From NCBI GenBank assembly GCA_965277615.1, contig CBDIDG010000005.1:372001-436000 (forward strand): a stretch of 64,000 nt of DNA. The letters are read 5' to 3'. Positions 52,845 to 61,618 of the stretch are shown here, piece by piece (within the stretch, counting starts at the first letter, position 1; each line of letters opens with the position of its first letter). Source of the DNA: Bog-532 sp965277615 (lineage in GTDB: Bacteria; Actinomycetota; Actinomycetes; Streptosporangiales; Streptosporangiaceae). The notes beneath the pieces were generated by a model that was not told the origin of the DNA, searched no databases, and was given only the letters and a program-made list of their open reading frames with translations. The position numbers were made by a program, and so were the translations under genes.

Positions 52845-54502
52845 CCTCGGGCTTTCGCCGGGGTTAATCGGCCTGCCGTTCTTTATGTGAAAAAAGGTAT
52901 GAAAAAAGTGCCTTCAGCTGGGACAATTGGGCTTGTCTAAGGTCCTGACCGTCCCGAGTCAAAGGCACTTTCCAGGTGAAGAATAGCGCACGCACTGCCC
53001 GGGTTACCGTCTCTGCTGACGGCCCCGGCCTGGTGTCCCAGGCCGGGGCGGTCCTGCTGTGGGAAACGATGCGGGTCACCGGCCTGAGCCGGGGCCTGTC
53101 CGGCGGGCTGGCCCGGTGGCGGGCACCGCGGGCGGTCCACGACCCCGGGAAGATCATCGCGGACCTGGCCGCCGCCGTCGCCCTCGGCGGGGACTGCCTG
53201 GCCGACATCGCGGTGCTACGGGAGCAGCCGGAACTGGCCGGGCCGGTCGCGTCCGGCCCCGTGGTATCCCGGCTGGTCAGCGTGCTGGCCGGGGACCTGT
53301 CCCGGTCGCTTAAGGCAATCCGCGCTGCCCGTTCCGCCGCGCGGGAGCGGGCCTGGGCACTGGCCGGGGACAACGCTCCCGGCGCGGACGGCCTGGTCAC
53401 GATAGATCTGGACGCCACCGTCGTGATCGCGCACTCGGAGAAAGAGCAGGCGGCTGCGACCTGGAAGAAGACGTTCGGGTTCCACCCGATGACCGCCTGG
53501 GCCGACCACGGCGCCGGCGGGAACGGGGAACCGCTGGCCATCGCGCTGCGGGCCGGGAACGCCGGCTCGAACACCGCCGCCGACCACATCGAGGCGGCCA
53601 GGCTCTCTCTGGCGCAACTGCCCCGCCACCAGCGGCGCAAGGTCCTGGTCCGCACCGACTCCGGCGGCGGCACCCACGAGTTCCTGACCTGGCTGACCGC
53701 GCCGTCGCGGCGGCTGCACTACTCCATCGGCATGACGATCACCGAGGACATGCAGGCCGCGATCCTGAAAATGCCCGCGTCCGCGTGGACGCCGGCTTAC
53801 GACGGTGACGGGCAGATCCGCGACGGCGCCTGGATCGCCGACATCACCGGGCTGCTGGACCTGTCCGGCTGGCCCGCCGGGATGCGGGTCATCGTCCGCA
53901 AAGAGCGCCCGCACCCCGGTGCGCAGCTGCGCTTCACCGATATCGACGGGCACCGGTTCACCGCCTTCGCCACCGATGCACGCAAAGGCCAGCTCGCTGA
54001 CCTGGAACTCCGCCACCGGCGGCGGGCACGGTGCGAGGACCGGATCCGCTGCGCGAAGGACACCGGGCTGCGGAACCTCCCGCTCAAGGGCTTCGCGCAG
54101 AACCAGGTCTGGTGCGAGATCGTCGCCCTGGCCTGCGACCTGCTGGCCTGGACGCAGCTGCTCGCCCTCACCGGGACCGCCCGCCGCTGGGAACCCAAAC
54201 GGCTCCGCCTGCGCCTGTTCTCCGCCGCTGGCCGGCTCGTGCGCGGAGGCCGCCGCCTGCGGCTCCGCCTCGCCGAACGATGGGCCTGGGCTGCGGACAT
54301 CACCGCCGCCGTCACCCGCCTGCAGGCCCTCCCCTCCGGCTGAACAGCCGGAACAGCCACTACGGCAAAGAAGGAAAACACCAGGGGCCGTGGAACCCCG
54401 CCTACCCGGCGCGACAACCGGGCAGCCAGGCACGACCCAGCCTGAAAATCACCCACCAGCCGACACCTCAGGCCAGCACATCAGCGGCGCGAAAGATCGA
54501 GG
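52845..54502 (+). mobile_element. IS1380-family insertion sequence
   Basis: A 1658-base element with one transposase. The ends are imperfect inverted repeats, CCTCGGGCTTTCGC on the left (from 52845) and CCTCGATCTTTCGC reading inward from 54502. It is bounded by a 4-base direct repeat TTAG at 52841-52844 and 54503-54506, the duplication expected for this family. The right-hand duplication contains the TAA stop codon of lsr2 on the minus strand. Confidence 0.88.
52976..54343 (+). CDS. IS1380-family DDE transposase
   Basis: A 455-residue protein from GTG 52976. Catalytic-core blocks of the family are present: VTIDLDATVVIAHSEKEQA (first Asp), KVLVRTDSGGGTHEFL (second Asp), and the Glu block RRRARCEDRIRCAKDTGLRN. 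The basic C terminus is LRLRLFSAAGRLVRGGRRLR. Both frame and length are intact, so the element may still be mobile. It points against lsr2. Confidence 0.92.
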   Translation: MKNSARTARVTVSADGPGLVSQAGAVLLWETMRVTGLSRGLSGGLARWRAPRAVHDPGKIIADLAAAVALGGDCLADIAVLREQPELAGPVASGPVVSRLVSVLAGDLSRSLKAIRAARSAARERAWALAGDNAPGADGLVTIDLDATVVIAHSEKEQAAATWKKTFGFHPMTAWADHGAGGNGEPLAIALRAGNAGSNTAADHIEAARLSLAQLPRHQRRKVLVRTDSGGGTHEFLTWLTAPSRRLHYSIGMTITEDMQAAILKMPASAWTPAYDGDGQIRDGAWIADITGLLDLSGWPAGMRVIVRKERPHPGAQLRFTDIDGHRFTAFATDARKGQLADLELRHRRRARCEDRIRCAKDTGLRNLPLKGFAQNQVWCEIVALACDLLAWTQLLALTGTARRWEPKRLRLRLFSAAGRLVRGGRRLRLRLAERWAWAADITAAVTRLQALPSG

Positions 54503-54826
54503 TTAGTGCGAGGCCTCGTACTCAGAAACGATCGACGCGGGAATGCGGCCACGCTCGTTGACGTGGTAACCGCGCTGCTTCGCCCACTCGCGGATTTCCG
54601 CGCTGCGCTGACGGCCGGGCCCGGTGCGCGGACGGCGACGGCGCGCCGGTGCACTTACTTTGCGGGCCTTATCGATGTAGAGGGTCAGCTCTTTGCGGAT
54701 CTTGTCTGCGTTGGCCGAACTTAGGTCGATCTCATACGAGCTGCCATCAAGACCAAACGATACGGTCTCGGTCGCCTCTCCGCCATCAAGATCGTCAACG
54801 AGAAGCACCTGAACCTTCTGTGCCAT
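54503..54826 (-). CDS. lsr2: Lsr2 nucleoid-associated protein (H-NS-like silencer)
   Basis: A 107-residue protein from ATG 54826 (MAQKVQVLLVDDLDGGEATE). The N-terminal oligomerisation domain is followed by a basic linker (APARRRRPRTGPGRQR) and the AT-hook-like DNA-binding domain (IREWAKQRGYHVNERGRIPA) with the RGR motif. It silences AT-rich, horizontally acquired DNA. The TAA stop lies inside the TTAG target duplication of the adjoining IS, so the protein end is preserved but the native 3' untranslated region has been displaced by 1.66 kb. Confidence 0.95.
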   Translation of the reverse strand: MAQKVQVLLVDDLDGGEATETVSFGLDGSSYEIDLSSANADKIRKELTLYIDKARKVSAPARRRRPRTGPGRQRSAEIREWAKQRGYHVNERGRIPASIVSEYEASH

Positions 54827-55142
54827 GGAACCAGCCCTTCTGTGGATCACGCATATTCAGATACTGAAGATATACCCACCATGTTGCCGTTGCCAATTCA
54901 GGTAGGTCAACAAGATTGGCGTGTTACGGCGAACTCCGGTGGTCCGGTTCCAGAAGAGGCTGATACCACTTAACCGCCCGATGTAACTCTCCGTAATCAG
55001 GGCTTGAGTAGGCAGTTAGCATTACCGACAGCGCCATGCCGATTGCTGTGCCGAGCGTGATCTCGGTGACTTTGAGGCGATTCTAAGTGCAGCCTCAGCA
55101 TCAACGCAGGGCCACCCTGATCTAGTTCCCGGCCGGAAAGAC

Positions 55143-55424
55143 TTAGTGCGGCGAACCGTGATCGCCAGATGATCGTCTTGCCTGAACACGCTCATCGCCG
55201 TTTGCCGCTGGCTTCCCCAGTGCGTTCTCATCTGAGCGGACGGCGGATGGCGCCTCGTTGGCGTCGATAATTCCGTTCTTGCCGGAAATATCGGCTTCGC
55301 GGCGGGTGCCTTCCCGCACTCTACGCTTCGGCGCCATCTCGCGGCGCAACAACAGGACAAGTCCGACGATGAACGCGGCGCAAACAACCGCTGGTGGAGT
55401 GAGCGCCGCTAGATCGTTCAACAA
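55143..55424 (-). CDS. Small membrane protein of unknown function
   Basis: A 93-residue frame starting at TTG 55424, with AGAGAGGAAG just upstream. It has an N-terminal hydrophobic helix (PAVVCAAFIVGLVLLLRREM) followed by a basic and then polar tail (APKRRVREGTRREADISGKN). Short proteins of this build occur next to lsr2 in actinomycetes as far as I recall. The non-ATG start and lower GC make it less certain. The 54851-55142 stretch between it and lsr2 holds no gene. Confidence 0.5.
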   Translation of the reverse strand: MLNDLAALTPPAVVCAAFIVGLVLLLRREMAPKRRVREGTRREADISGKNGIIDANEAPSAVRSDENALGKPAANGDERVQARRSSGDHGSPH

Positions 55425-55976
55425 GACGCTTCCTCTCTACGGTTTTACACATCCGCTGGTGAACCGCTGCGCTCTGCCACCGTGCATGTGCTTAACGCAA
55501 GTGTATGAAATCGATTGTGACGTACTCATATGTGGACCGCTACTCCCGCCCGGCCTAATCCGCCCGGCCCAGATGCAGTTTTGCCGACCCGCCCGGTGCA
55601 CTGCGACTTCCGGCGCTACCCCGGCCACCCGGGGCCGGGGCCTTGGCCACCCGGGTACGGACGGCCCTGGAAATCCCCGCCACCCGGCGGAATCCATCGC
55701 CGTGTCGTCCCGGTTCCATTGTCGCGCATGGCCGGCTGCCCCTTCCCGTCACCCCGCCCCGCCATGGGCCTGTCCCTCTCTTAGGAGCATCGGCGCAGGT
55801 CAGTGCGGTTGCCACCGGGAGGTCGCGGCCGGCCACGTCCGGGCCGGGCCGGTCGCACGTGCCGGTGCGGCCCGGTGCCTCCTGGTGTTCTGGCTGGGGC
55901 ACGGATCTGACGTGGCAGGATCGAACGCGGCCGCCGTCCCCCCGGCGGCCGGGTGAGAGGGGAATGAGAAACGGCA
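55425..55976. other. Upstream region of the EndoQ-UvrD gene
   Basis: 550 bases without a reliable gene. The first 120 bases are relatively AT-rich and should hold promoters for both divergent genes. The rest is C/G-rich with only short shadow frames. GAGAGGGGA at about 55953 precedes an alternative ATG in another frame; the helicase ATG itself lies a further 14 bases on. Confidence 0.45.
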
Positions 55977-58900
55977 ATGTTCCACGCCGATCTACACATC
56001 CACTCGAAGTTTTCCCGCGCGTGCAGTAAAGACTGCGACATCCCGCATCTGGCCGCCGGGGCCTGGCGCAAGGGCATCACGGTCGTCGGCACCGGCGACT
56101 TCACTCATCCCGCTTGGGCCGCAGAACTGAAAGAAACTCTGGCGCCTGCGGAGCCCGGCTTGCTCCGGCTGCGGCCCGATCTGGAAAGAGATCTGCGACT
56201 GCGCGTGCCTGCAGCGTGTGACCAACCGGTGCGTTTCATGCTCTCGGTAGAGATCTCCACAATCTACCGGCGTAGTGACCGAACCCGTAAAGTGCACCAC
56301 CTGATTTACGCGCCCAGCTTCGAGGCCGCAGACCGGATCACCGCGGCGCTGTCAAGGATCGGCAACCTCGCTTCTGACGGACGGCCCATCCTCGGTCTTG
56401 ACTCGCGTGACCTGCTCGAGATCACGCTGGAAGGCGGGCCCGGCTGCTACTTGGTTCCGGCACATATCTGGACACCTTGGTTCGCCGTTCTTGGTTCGCG
56501 TTCCGGCTTCGACGCCGTCGCCGACTGTTACGGCGATCTGGCCGCCGAAATATTCGCGGTAGAGACGGGCTTGTCGTCCGATCCGGGTATGAACTGGATG
56601 TGCTCGTCGCTCGACGGCTATCGCCTCGTCAGTAACTCAGACGCTCATTCCCCGCCCATGCTGGGCCGGGAGGCCACTACTTTCTCCGCCGCCATGGACT
56701 ACTTCTCGATCGCCGAAGCCCTACGCACCGGAGACGGTCTGGCCGGAACGATCGAGTTCTATCCCGAAGAAGGCAAGTATCACCTGGACGGTCACCGTAA
56801 GTGCGGAGTCCGCTTTGATCCGCAGCAAACAAGAGAGCGAGACGGAGTCTGTCCCGAGTGCCATAAACCGCTTACGGTCGGGGTCCTGCATCGTGTCGCC
56901 GAACTCGCGGATCGCCCGGATGGCTACCGGCCCGACGGCGCCGCGGGCTTCAATAATCTCGTCCAGCTACCGGAAATTATTGGCGAGATCCTCTCGGTAG
57001 GCCCTAAGAGCAAGAGCGTTTACCGCCTCATTGACCGGCTGGTGGCCGCGTTTGGCCCGGAACTTTCCATCCTGCAACAAGTTCCTACCGATGATTTGGG
57101 CCGCGTCGGCGGCAGCGCGCTGGGCGAGGCGATCGGCCGGCTCCGCCGCGGTGAGGTGATAAAGGACGCGGGTTACGACGGCGAGTACGGCCACGTCCGG
57201 TTGTTCCAGCCCGGCGAGCTCGACCGCGCCGAGGCGCTCTTCGACCTACCTGAGCCAGCTCCGACGCACGCCGGCCCGGGCCAGAAGCCGGCCGCGGCTA
57301 AGGTGCCCGGGGGCACGGCCCCTGCCGCATGCACGGCCCCACTAGACCCACCAGCCACACCAAAATCACTGACCCCATCAGACTCAGTGACCACATCAAG
57401 CCCGACGATCCCGGCAGCACCAGGGGTATCCAGGGCCGGTACGCCGGACGGTGGCGTCAGGCCGACCGCCCCGGCGCTGCTGGACGGCCTGGACGACGAG
57501 CAGCGGGCCGCGGTGACCACGCCGGCCGGGGCGCCGCTCATGGTCATCGCCGGGCCCGGCACCGGGAAGACCCGGGCGCTAACGCATCGGATCGCCTACC
57601 AGGCCGTGGCGGAGGGAAGGCCGGCCGCGCAGTTCCTAGCCATCACCTTCACCCGGCGCGCGGCCGGGGAGATGCGTGACCGGCTGGCCGCCCTGGCGGT
57701 GCGGGCCGGATCGGACGTGCTGACCGGACCCGGCGAGCCGGGCGTCCTAGGTGGGCGCGGGGACCCGGCCGGGGCCACCGTGACGACGTTCCACGGGCTG
57801 GCGCTGCGGCTGCTGACCGAGTACCCGCAGGAGTCCGGGCTACCCGAGGACGTGCGGGTCGCGGACGAGGCCGCCCGGCTCGAGGCGGCCATCCGGGTGG
57901 CGGGCTCGGACCGCGACGGCCGCCGCCTGCTGACCGCCCTGGCCGCCGGGGAACCGGCCCAGACCGGGCAGCGGCCGGAGTTCGTGGCCCGCCAGGCCGC
58001 GTTCCGGGCCGAGCTGGCCCTCGATGGCCTGCTCGACGTGGACGAGCTGATCGTCCGGGCCGTCCAGCTGCTAGGCGACCATCCGGACGTGCTGGCGGCG
58101 CTGCGCGAACGCTGGCCGCGGATCAGCGTGGACGAGTACCAGGACGTCGACGAACTGCAGTACGAGCTGCTCCGGCTGCTGGCCGGGCCGGGCGACGGCC
58201 TGACCGTGATCGGCGACCCGGACCAGGCCATCTACGGCTTCCGCGGCGCGGACGTGGGATTCTTCCTGCGATTCGGCACGGACTATCCCAGCGCGCGGAC
58301 GGTCTACCTCACCCGCAACTACCGGTCCAGCCCGACCGTGGTCAAGGCCGCGGTCCAGGCCATCGCCCCGGCCACGCTGGTGCCGGACCGGAAGCTGGAC
58401 GCCCGTGGGCGCACCGGCCGCCCGGGGACCGCTGCGGACGCAGGCCCGGCGGTCGCGGGGCCGCCGGTCGTCGCGGGCCCGCCGGTGGTGGTGCACGAGG
58501 CCGCCAACGAACAGGCCGAGGGGACCTGGATCGCGGCCGAGATCGACCGGCTGATCGGCGGCTCGTCGTTCCACTCCCTGGACAGCGGCCGGGCCGACTC
58601 CCGGCAGCGGCACACCACGCTCGGGCTGTCCGACATCGCCGTGCTGTACCGGACCGACGCCCAGACGGCGCCGCTGCTGCAGGCGCTGAACCGGGCCGGG
58701 CTGCCCGCCCAGAAGGGCTCACACGACCGGCTGGCCCGCCGCCCCGGCGTGCGGGAACTGGTCCGCGAGCTGCGGCTGGCCACGCCCGGCGACCAGGCCG
58801 GCCTGGGCGACCCGGCCGCTCCGGGCGACCAGGCCGGCCCAGGCGACCAGGCCACTCCGGGCGACACGGCCGCTCCAGGCGACCCGGTGGCGTCCGGTGC

Positions 58901-59447
58901 GGACGTCGCTCGCCGGCTGCGCGCGGCGGTCAGCCGGCTCACCGCGCTGACCCGCGGCGCCCGATCGGTCGACATCCTGACCGCGGGGGAGGTGCTGGCC
59001 CCGCTGGCCGGGCGCTGCGGCGACGACCTGGAGCAGTTCCTGACCGAGATCTCGCTCGGGGCCGAGGCCGACGCGCAGGACCCGCGGGCCGACGCGGTGA
59101 CCCTGCTCACCCTGCACGCGGCCAAGGGCCTGGAGTTCGAGGTGGTGTTCATCGCCGGCTGCGAGCGCGGCCTGCTCCCGCTGCAATGGCCCGGGAGCGC
59201 GCCGTCCGCGGACACGGCCGAGGAACGCCGGCTGCTGTTCGTCGGGATGACCCGGGCCCGGAGCCGACTGCTGCTCAGCTACGCGGCCGCCCGCGGGCGC
59301 GGCGGCGGTGCGGCCAGCCCGGACGGCCCCGGCCGCGGGCGGTCGACGGGGGCATCACCGTTCCTGGCTTCGATCGACCCGGGCCTGCTCAGCCGGGCCG
59401 AAACGGCCCGGCGCCCGGCGCCGGACCGGCAGCTCCGCCTCCTGTGA
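55977..59447 (+). CDS. PHP/endonuclease Q-like domain fused to a UvrD/PcrA-type helicase
   Basis: A 1156-residue protein. Residues 1-420 match the EndoQ (TIGR00375-like) PHP nuclease: metal ligands in ADLHIHSKFSRA (His7, His9), GTGDFTHP (Asp41, His44), SVEIST (Glu92), VHHL (His107), SNSDAH (Asp222, His224), and a zinc finger C276...C292-PE-C295. Residues 421-500 are a Pro/Thr linker. Residues 500-1156 are a superfamily 1 helicase: Walker A GPGTGKT (526-532), ATTFHGLAL-type motif TVTTFHGLALR, DEYQD (719-723), VIGDPDQAIYGFRG, TLHAAKGLEFEVVF and LLFVGMTRARSRLL. EndoQ cuts 5' of deaminated bases; the fused helicase could unwind from the nick. The fusion is seen; the joint function is inferred. 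Confidence 0.85.
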   Translation: MFHADLHIHSKFSRACSKDCDIPHLAAGAWRKGITVVGTGDFTHPAWAAELKETLAPAEPGLLRLRPDLERDLRLRVPAACDQPVRFMLSVEISTIYRRSDRTRKVHHLIYAPSFEAADRITAALSRIGNLASDGRPILGLDSRDLLEITLEGGPGCYLVPAHIWTPWFAVLGSRSGFDAVADCYGDLAAEIFAVETGLSSDPGMNWMCSSLDGYRLVSNSDAHSPPMLGREATTFSAAMDYFSIAEALRTGDGLAGTIEFYPEEGKYHLDGHRKCGVRFDPQQTRERDGVCPECHKPLTVGVLHRVAELADRPDGYRPDGAAGFNNLVQLPEIIGEILSVGPKSKSVYRLIDRLVAAFGPELSILQQVPTDDLGRVGGSALGEAIGRLRRGEVIKDAGYDGEYGHVRLFQPGELDRAEALFDLPEPAPTHAGPGQKPAAAKVPGGTAPAACTAPLDPPATPKSLTPSDSVTTSSPTIPAAPGVSRAGTPDGGVRPTAPALLDGLDDEQRAAVTTPAGAPLMVIAGPGTGKTRALTHRIAYQAVAEGRPAAQFLAITFTRRAAGEMRDRLAALAVRAGSDVLTGPGEPGVLGGRGDPAGATVTTFHGLALRLLTEYPQESGLPEDVRVADEAARLEAAIRVAGSDRDGRRLLTALAAGEPAQTGQRPEFVARQAAFRAELALDGLLDVDELIVRAVQLLGDHPDVLAALRERWPRISVDEYQDVDELQYELLRLLAGPGDGLTVIGDPDQAIYGFRGADVGFFLRFGTDYPSARTVYLTRNYRSSPTVVKAAVQAIAPATLVPDRKLDARGRTGRPGTAADAGPAVAGPPVVAGPPVVVHEAANEQAEGTWIAAEIDRLIGGSSFHSLDSGRADSRQRHTTLGLSDIAVLYRTDAQTAPLLQALNRAGLPAQKGSHDRLARRPGVRELVRELRLATPGDQAGLGDPAAPGDQAGPGDQATPGDTAAPGDPVASGADVARRLRAAVSRLTALTRGARSVDILTAGEVLAPLAGRCGDDLEQFLTEISLGAEADAQDPRADAVTLLTLHAAKGLEFEVVFIAGCERGLLPLQWPGSAPSADTAEERRLLFVGMTRARSRLLLSYAAARGRGGGAASPDGPGRGRSTGASPFLASIDPGLLSRAETARRPAPDRQLRLL
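58788..58895. repeat. Six 18-base repeats inside the helicase domain
   Basis: The frame encodes six consecutive hexapeptides of pattern G-D-(Q/P/T)-(A/V)-x-(L/P/S): GDQAGL, GDPAAP, GDQAGP, GDQATP, GDTAAP, GDPVAS. They occupy exactly 108 bases in a surface-insert position before the last third of the helicase. The copies have diverged slightly, so expansion is not very recent. Confidence 0.9.
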
Positions 59448-59492
59448 GCTGGCACCGCTGGTGAGCTAGCACCGTTGAGCTAGCACCGTGAG

Positions 59493-59999
59493 CTAGCGGA
59501 GGTGCAGCAGCATCCGGGTGTTGCCCAGGGTGTTGGGCTTGACCCAGTCCAGGCCGAGGAACTCGGCCACGCCCTCGTCGTAGGAACGCAGCAGTTCGTG
59601 GTACACGTCCGGCGCGACCGGAGTGCCGAAGATCTCGGTGAAGCCCAGGCTGGCGAAGAACCGCACCTCAAAGGTGAGCACGAACACCCGCTGCACGCCG
59701 ACCTCGCGCGCCCGGTCCAGCAGGACGTTGGCGAGCTGGTGCCCGAGGCCGTGGCCCTGGCAGTCGTCGCGGACGGCGATGGTGCGGATCTCGGCCAGGT
59801 CCTCCCACAGCACGTGCAGGGCCCCGCAGCCGGCGATCAGCCCGTCCGAGTCCCGCTCCGCGACCCAGAACTCCTGGACGTCCTCGTACAGCGTGACGTT
59901 GGCCTTGCCGAGCAGCCGTCCCGAGGAGACGTTCGCGTCGACCAGGGCCCGGATTCCCGGTACGTCAGCGGTACGCGCCTGCCTCACCGTGTATCCCAT
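59493..59999 (-). CDS. GNAT family amino-acid N-acetyltransferase (ArgA-like)
   Basis: A 168-residue protein from ATG 59999. VRQARTADVPGIRALVDANV, CGALHVLWEDLAEIRTIAVR and the acetyl-CoA loop DDCQGHGLGHQLANVLLDRA, then RVFVLTFEVRFFASLGF. This matches the stand-alone N-acetylglutamate synthase-type GNAT proteins of actinomycetes (ArgA/Rv2747 type). It would catalyse the first step of arginine synthesis, but the substrate is inferred from similarity only. Confidence 0.85.
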   Translation of the reverse strand: MGYTVRQARTADVPGIRALVDANVSSGRLLGKANVTLYEDVQEFWVAERDSDGLIAGCGALHVLWEDLAEIRTIAVRDDCQGHGLGHQLANVLLDRAREVGVQRVFVLTFEVRFFASLGFTEIFGTPVAPDVYHELLRSYDEGVAEFLGLDWVKPNTLGNTRMLLHLR

Positions 60000-60239
60000 G
60001 GCGGGTCCACGATAGCCGCCGCCCGGCATGATCCGATGATTTGCGGTCCGGGTTGAGCGGAATTGTCCGCGTGTCTAAAAACACGGGAACAGTTGCGCCG
60101 TTTCGGTTGGCAGGCTGATCACAGATCCAATAATGTGCTTCGCTGTCGCCCCAGATAGATGGCCGTGCCAGCAGCCGCTGGCCGATGACTGACCCGGATA
60201 GCACCAATGTCACAAGCTGTCCGCGAGAGGAGACCTTCT

Positions 60240-61280
60240 GTGCGGCGTTCAGCCGACGGTGTGCAGGGCACCCGGAGATTCTCACCCGAGCGGGTGAGGG
60301 CCACCGTGTCCCGCTCCTGGCGTGCGGCGGCGCTGGTCACGGGCGCGACCACCGCACTGGCCCTGCTGGCGCCGGCGGCCACGAGCGACGCGGCCAAGTC
60401 GCCCTCGCTCAACTCCCTGGTGGCCCAGGCCAAGCAGCTCACGTACCAGATCAACGCGCTGAGCGAGCAGTACGACGGACTTCGGGTCCAGCTCTCGTCG
60501 GCCAAGACGGCCGCGGCCAAGGCGCAGAAGCAGGCGGCAGCCGACAGCGCCGCCCTCAAGGCGAGCCAGGCCACGGTGAGCCGGATCGCGGCGGCCAGTT
60601 ACGAGAACGCCGGTTACGACCCGACGCTGCAGATCCTCACGACCAACAACCCGGACCAGTACCTGAACCAGGCCTCGATCATGGAGCAGCTGGATCAGAC
60701 GAACGGGACCCGGGTGGCCAACCTGTCCAAGGCCGAAGCGGCGGACAAGCGGGCCAACGAGACCGCGCAGCAGCAGATCGCCAAGGTCACCGCGCTGGAA
60801 ACCTCCATGAACGCGAAGACCAAGCAGATCCAGGCCCAGATCAACAAGGTCAACAGCTCGACCATGACCCAGGCCATGGCGGTCTTTAACCAGACGGGCA
60901 GCTACCCCAACATCACGATCCCCGGCGGCAGCAGCGTGGGGGCCAAGGCTCTGGACGCGGCCCTGACCCGCCGGGGCGACCCGTACATCTGGGGCGCGTC
61001 GGGTCCCAGCGAGTTCGACTGCTCCGGCCTGGTCATGTGGGCCTACGAGCAGGAGGGCATCCAGCTCGACCACTACACCGGCGACCAGTGGACCGAGGGC
61101 ACGCACGTCTCGCGTGACCAGCTCGAGCCCGGTGACCTGGTGTTCTTCTACGCCGACATCAGCCACGTCGGCCTGTACCTGGGCGACGGCCTGATGGTCG
61201 ATGCTCCGTCCTTCGGCCAGGACGTCATGGTCCAGAAGATCAACTGGGGCATCTTCGTCGGCGCTGTCCGCATCAAGTAG
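60240..61280 (+). CDS. NlpC/P60 (C40) cell-wall peptidase with coiled coil
   Basis: A 346-residue protein from GTG 60240, with GAGAGGAGA at the proper distance (ATG 60207 is in frame but lacks a ribosome site). The signal peptide (SWRAAALVTGATTALALLAP) is followed by a long coiled coil (residues about 60-220: LSSAKTAAAKAQKQAAADSA) and the C40 catalytic domain with Cys in SEFDCSGLVMWAY and His in DISHVGLYLGDG. It should cleave peptidoglycan stem peptides during growth. The 240-base leader has small hairpins (GCGGA/TCCGC and CGTGT/ACACG near 60060), but I do not see the ydaO riboswitch that precedes some such genes. Confidence 0.92.
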   Translation: MRRSADGVQGTRRFSPERVRATVSRSWRAAALVTGATTALALLAPAATSDAAKSPSLNSLVAQAKQLTYQINALSEQYDGLRVQLSSAKTAAAKAQKQAAADSAALKASQATVSRIAAASYENAGYDPTLQILTTNNPDQYLNQASIMEQLDQTNGTRVANLSKAEAADKRANETAQQQIAKVTALETSMNAKTKQIQAQINKVNSSTMTQAMAVFNQTGSYPNITIPGGSSVGAKALDAALTRRGDPYIWGASGPSEFDCSGLVMWAYEQEGIQLDHYTGDQWTEGTHVSRDQLEPGDLVFFYADISHVGLYLGDGLMVDAPSFGQDVMVQKINWGIFVGAVRIK

Positions 61281-61618
61281 CCCGCAGGGCCTCCCCCGCC
61301 CCACTCGCTACGTCACCTCACTCCGGCCCCAGGTCGGCCTGTAGTGAATGGCACACTGCCCACACCCCGCTGTCGGTAATGTGCCATTCACCACAAGGGC
61401 CGCCCCCCACCCCCGCGACACCATTACCTCAAGTGCCCCTTGTGGCTCATGAGGCTGGAGGGAAAGCCGAGGGTGCCTGTGACTCGTGGGAGCGCGTTGC
61501 GCGGAGGCGCGGGGCGGGGCGCGGAGCCCGGAGGCGTGGCGCAGAAGCGGGGAGCGCGCGGCGCGGGGCCCCGGGGCGGGGCGCGTGGCGTGGCTTTGGG
61601 CGCGGAGGCGTGGAGCGC
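61281..61618. other. Region between NlpC/P60 and lysS
   Basis: About 340 bases between convergent genes. It contains a perfect 12-base inverted repeat (61344-61391) and, at about 61490-61615, a highly biased G- and C-rich low-complexity stretch (GGCGCGGGGCGGGG-type words) with no gene. Confidence 0.6.
61344..61391. repeat. Inverted repeat GTGAATGGCACA / TGTGCCATTCAC
   Basis: Two perfect 12-base arms (61344-61355 and 61380-61391), with further partial pairing outside (GTAGTG against CACCAC), around a 24-base loop. No T-run follows. It may be a REP-like element or a terminator hairpin between convergent genes. Confidence 0.75.

Noticed and set aside
60000..60239. Possible ydaO (c-di-AMP) riboswitch before the NlpC/P60 gene
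   Set aside because: Such riboswitches precede some actinomycete cell-wall hydrolases, but the conserved core segments could not be found; only small local hairpins are present.
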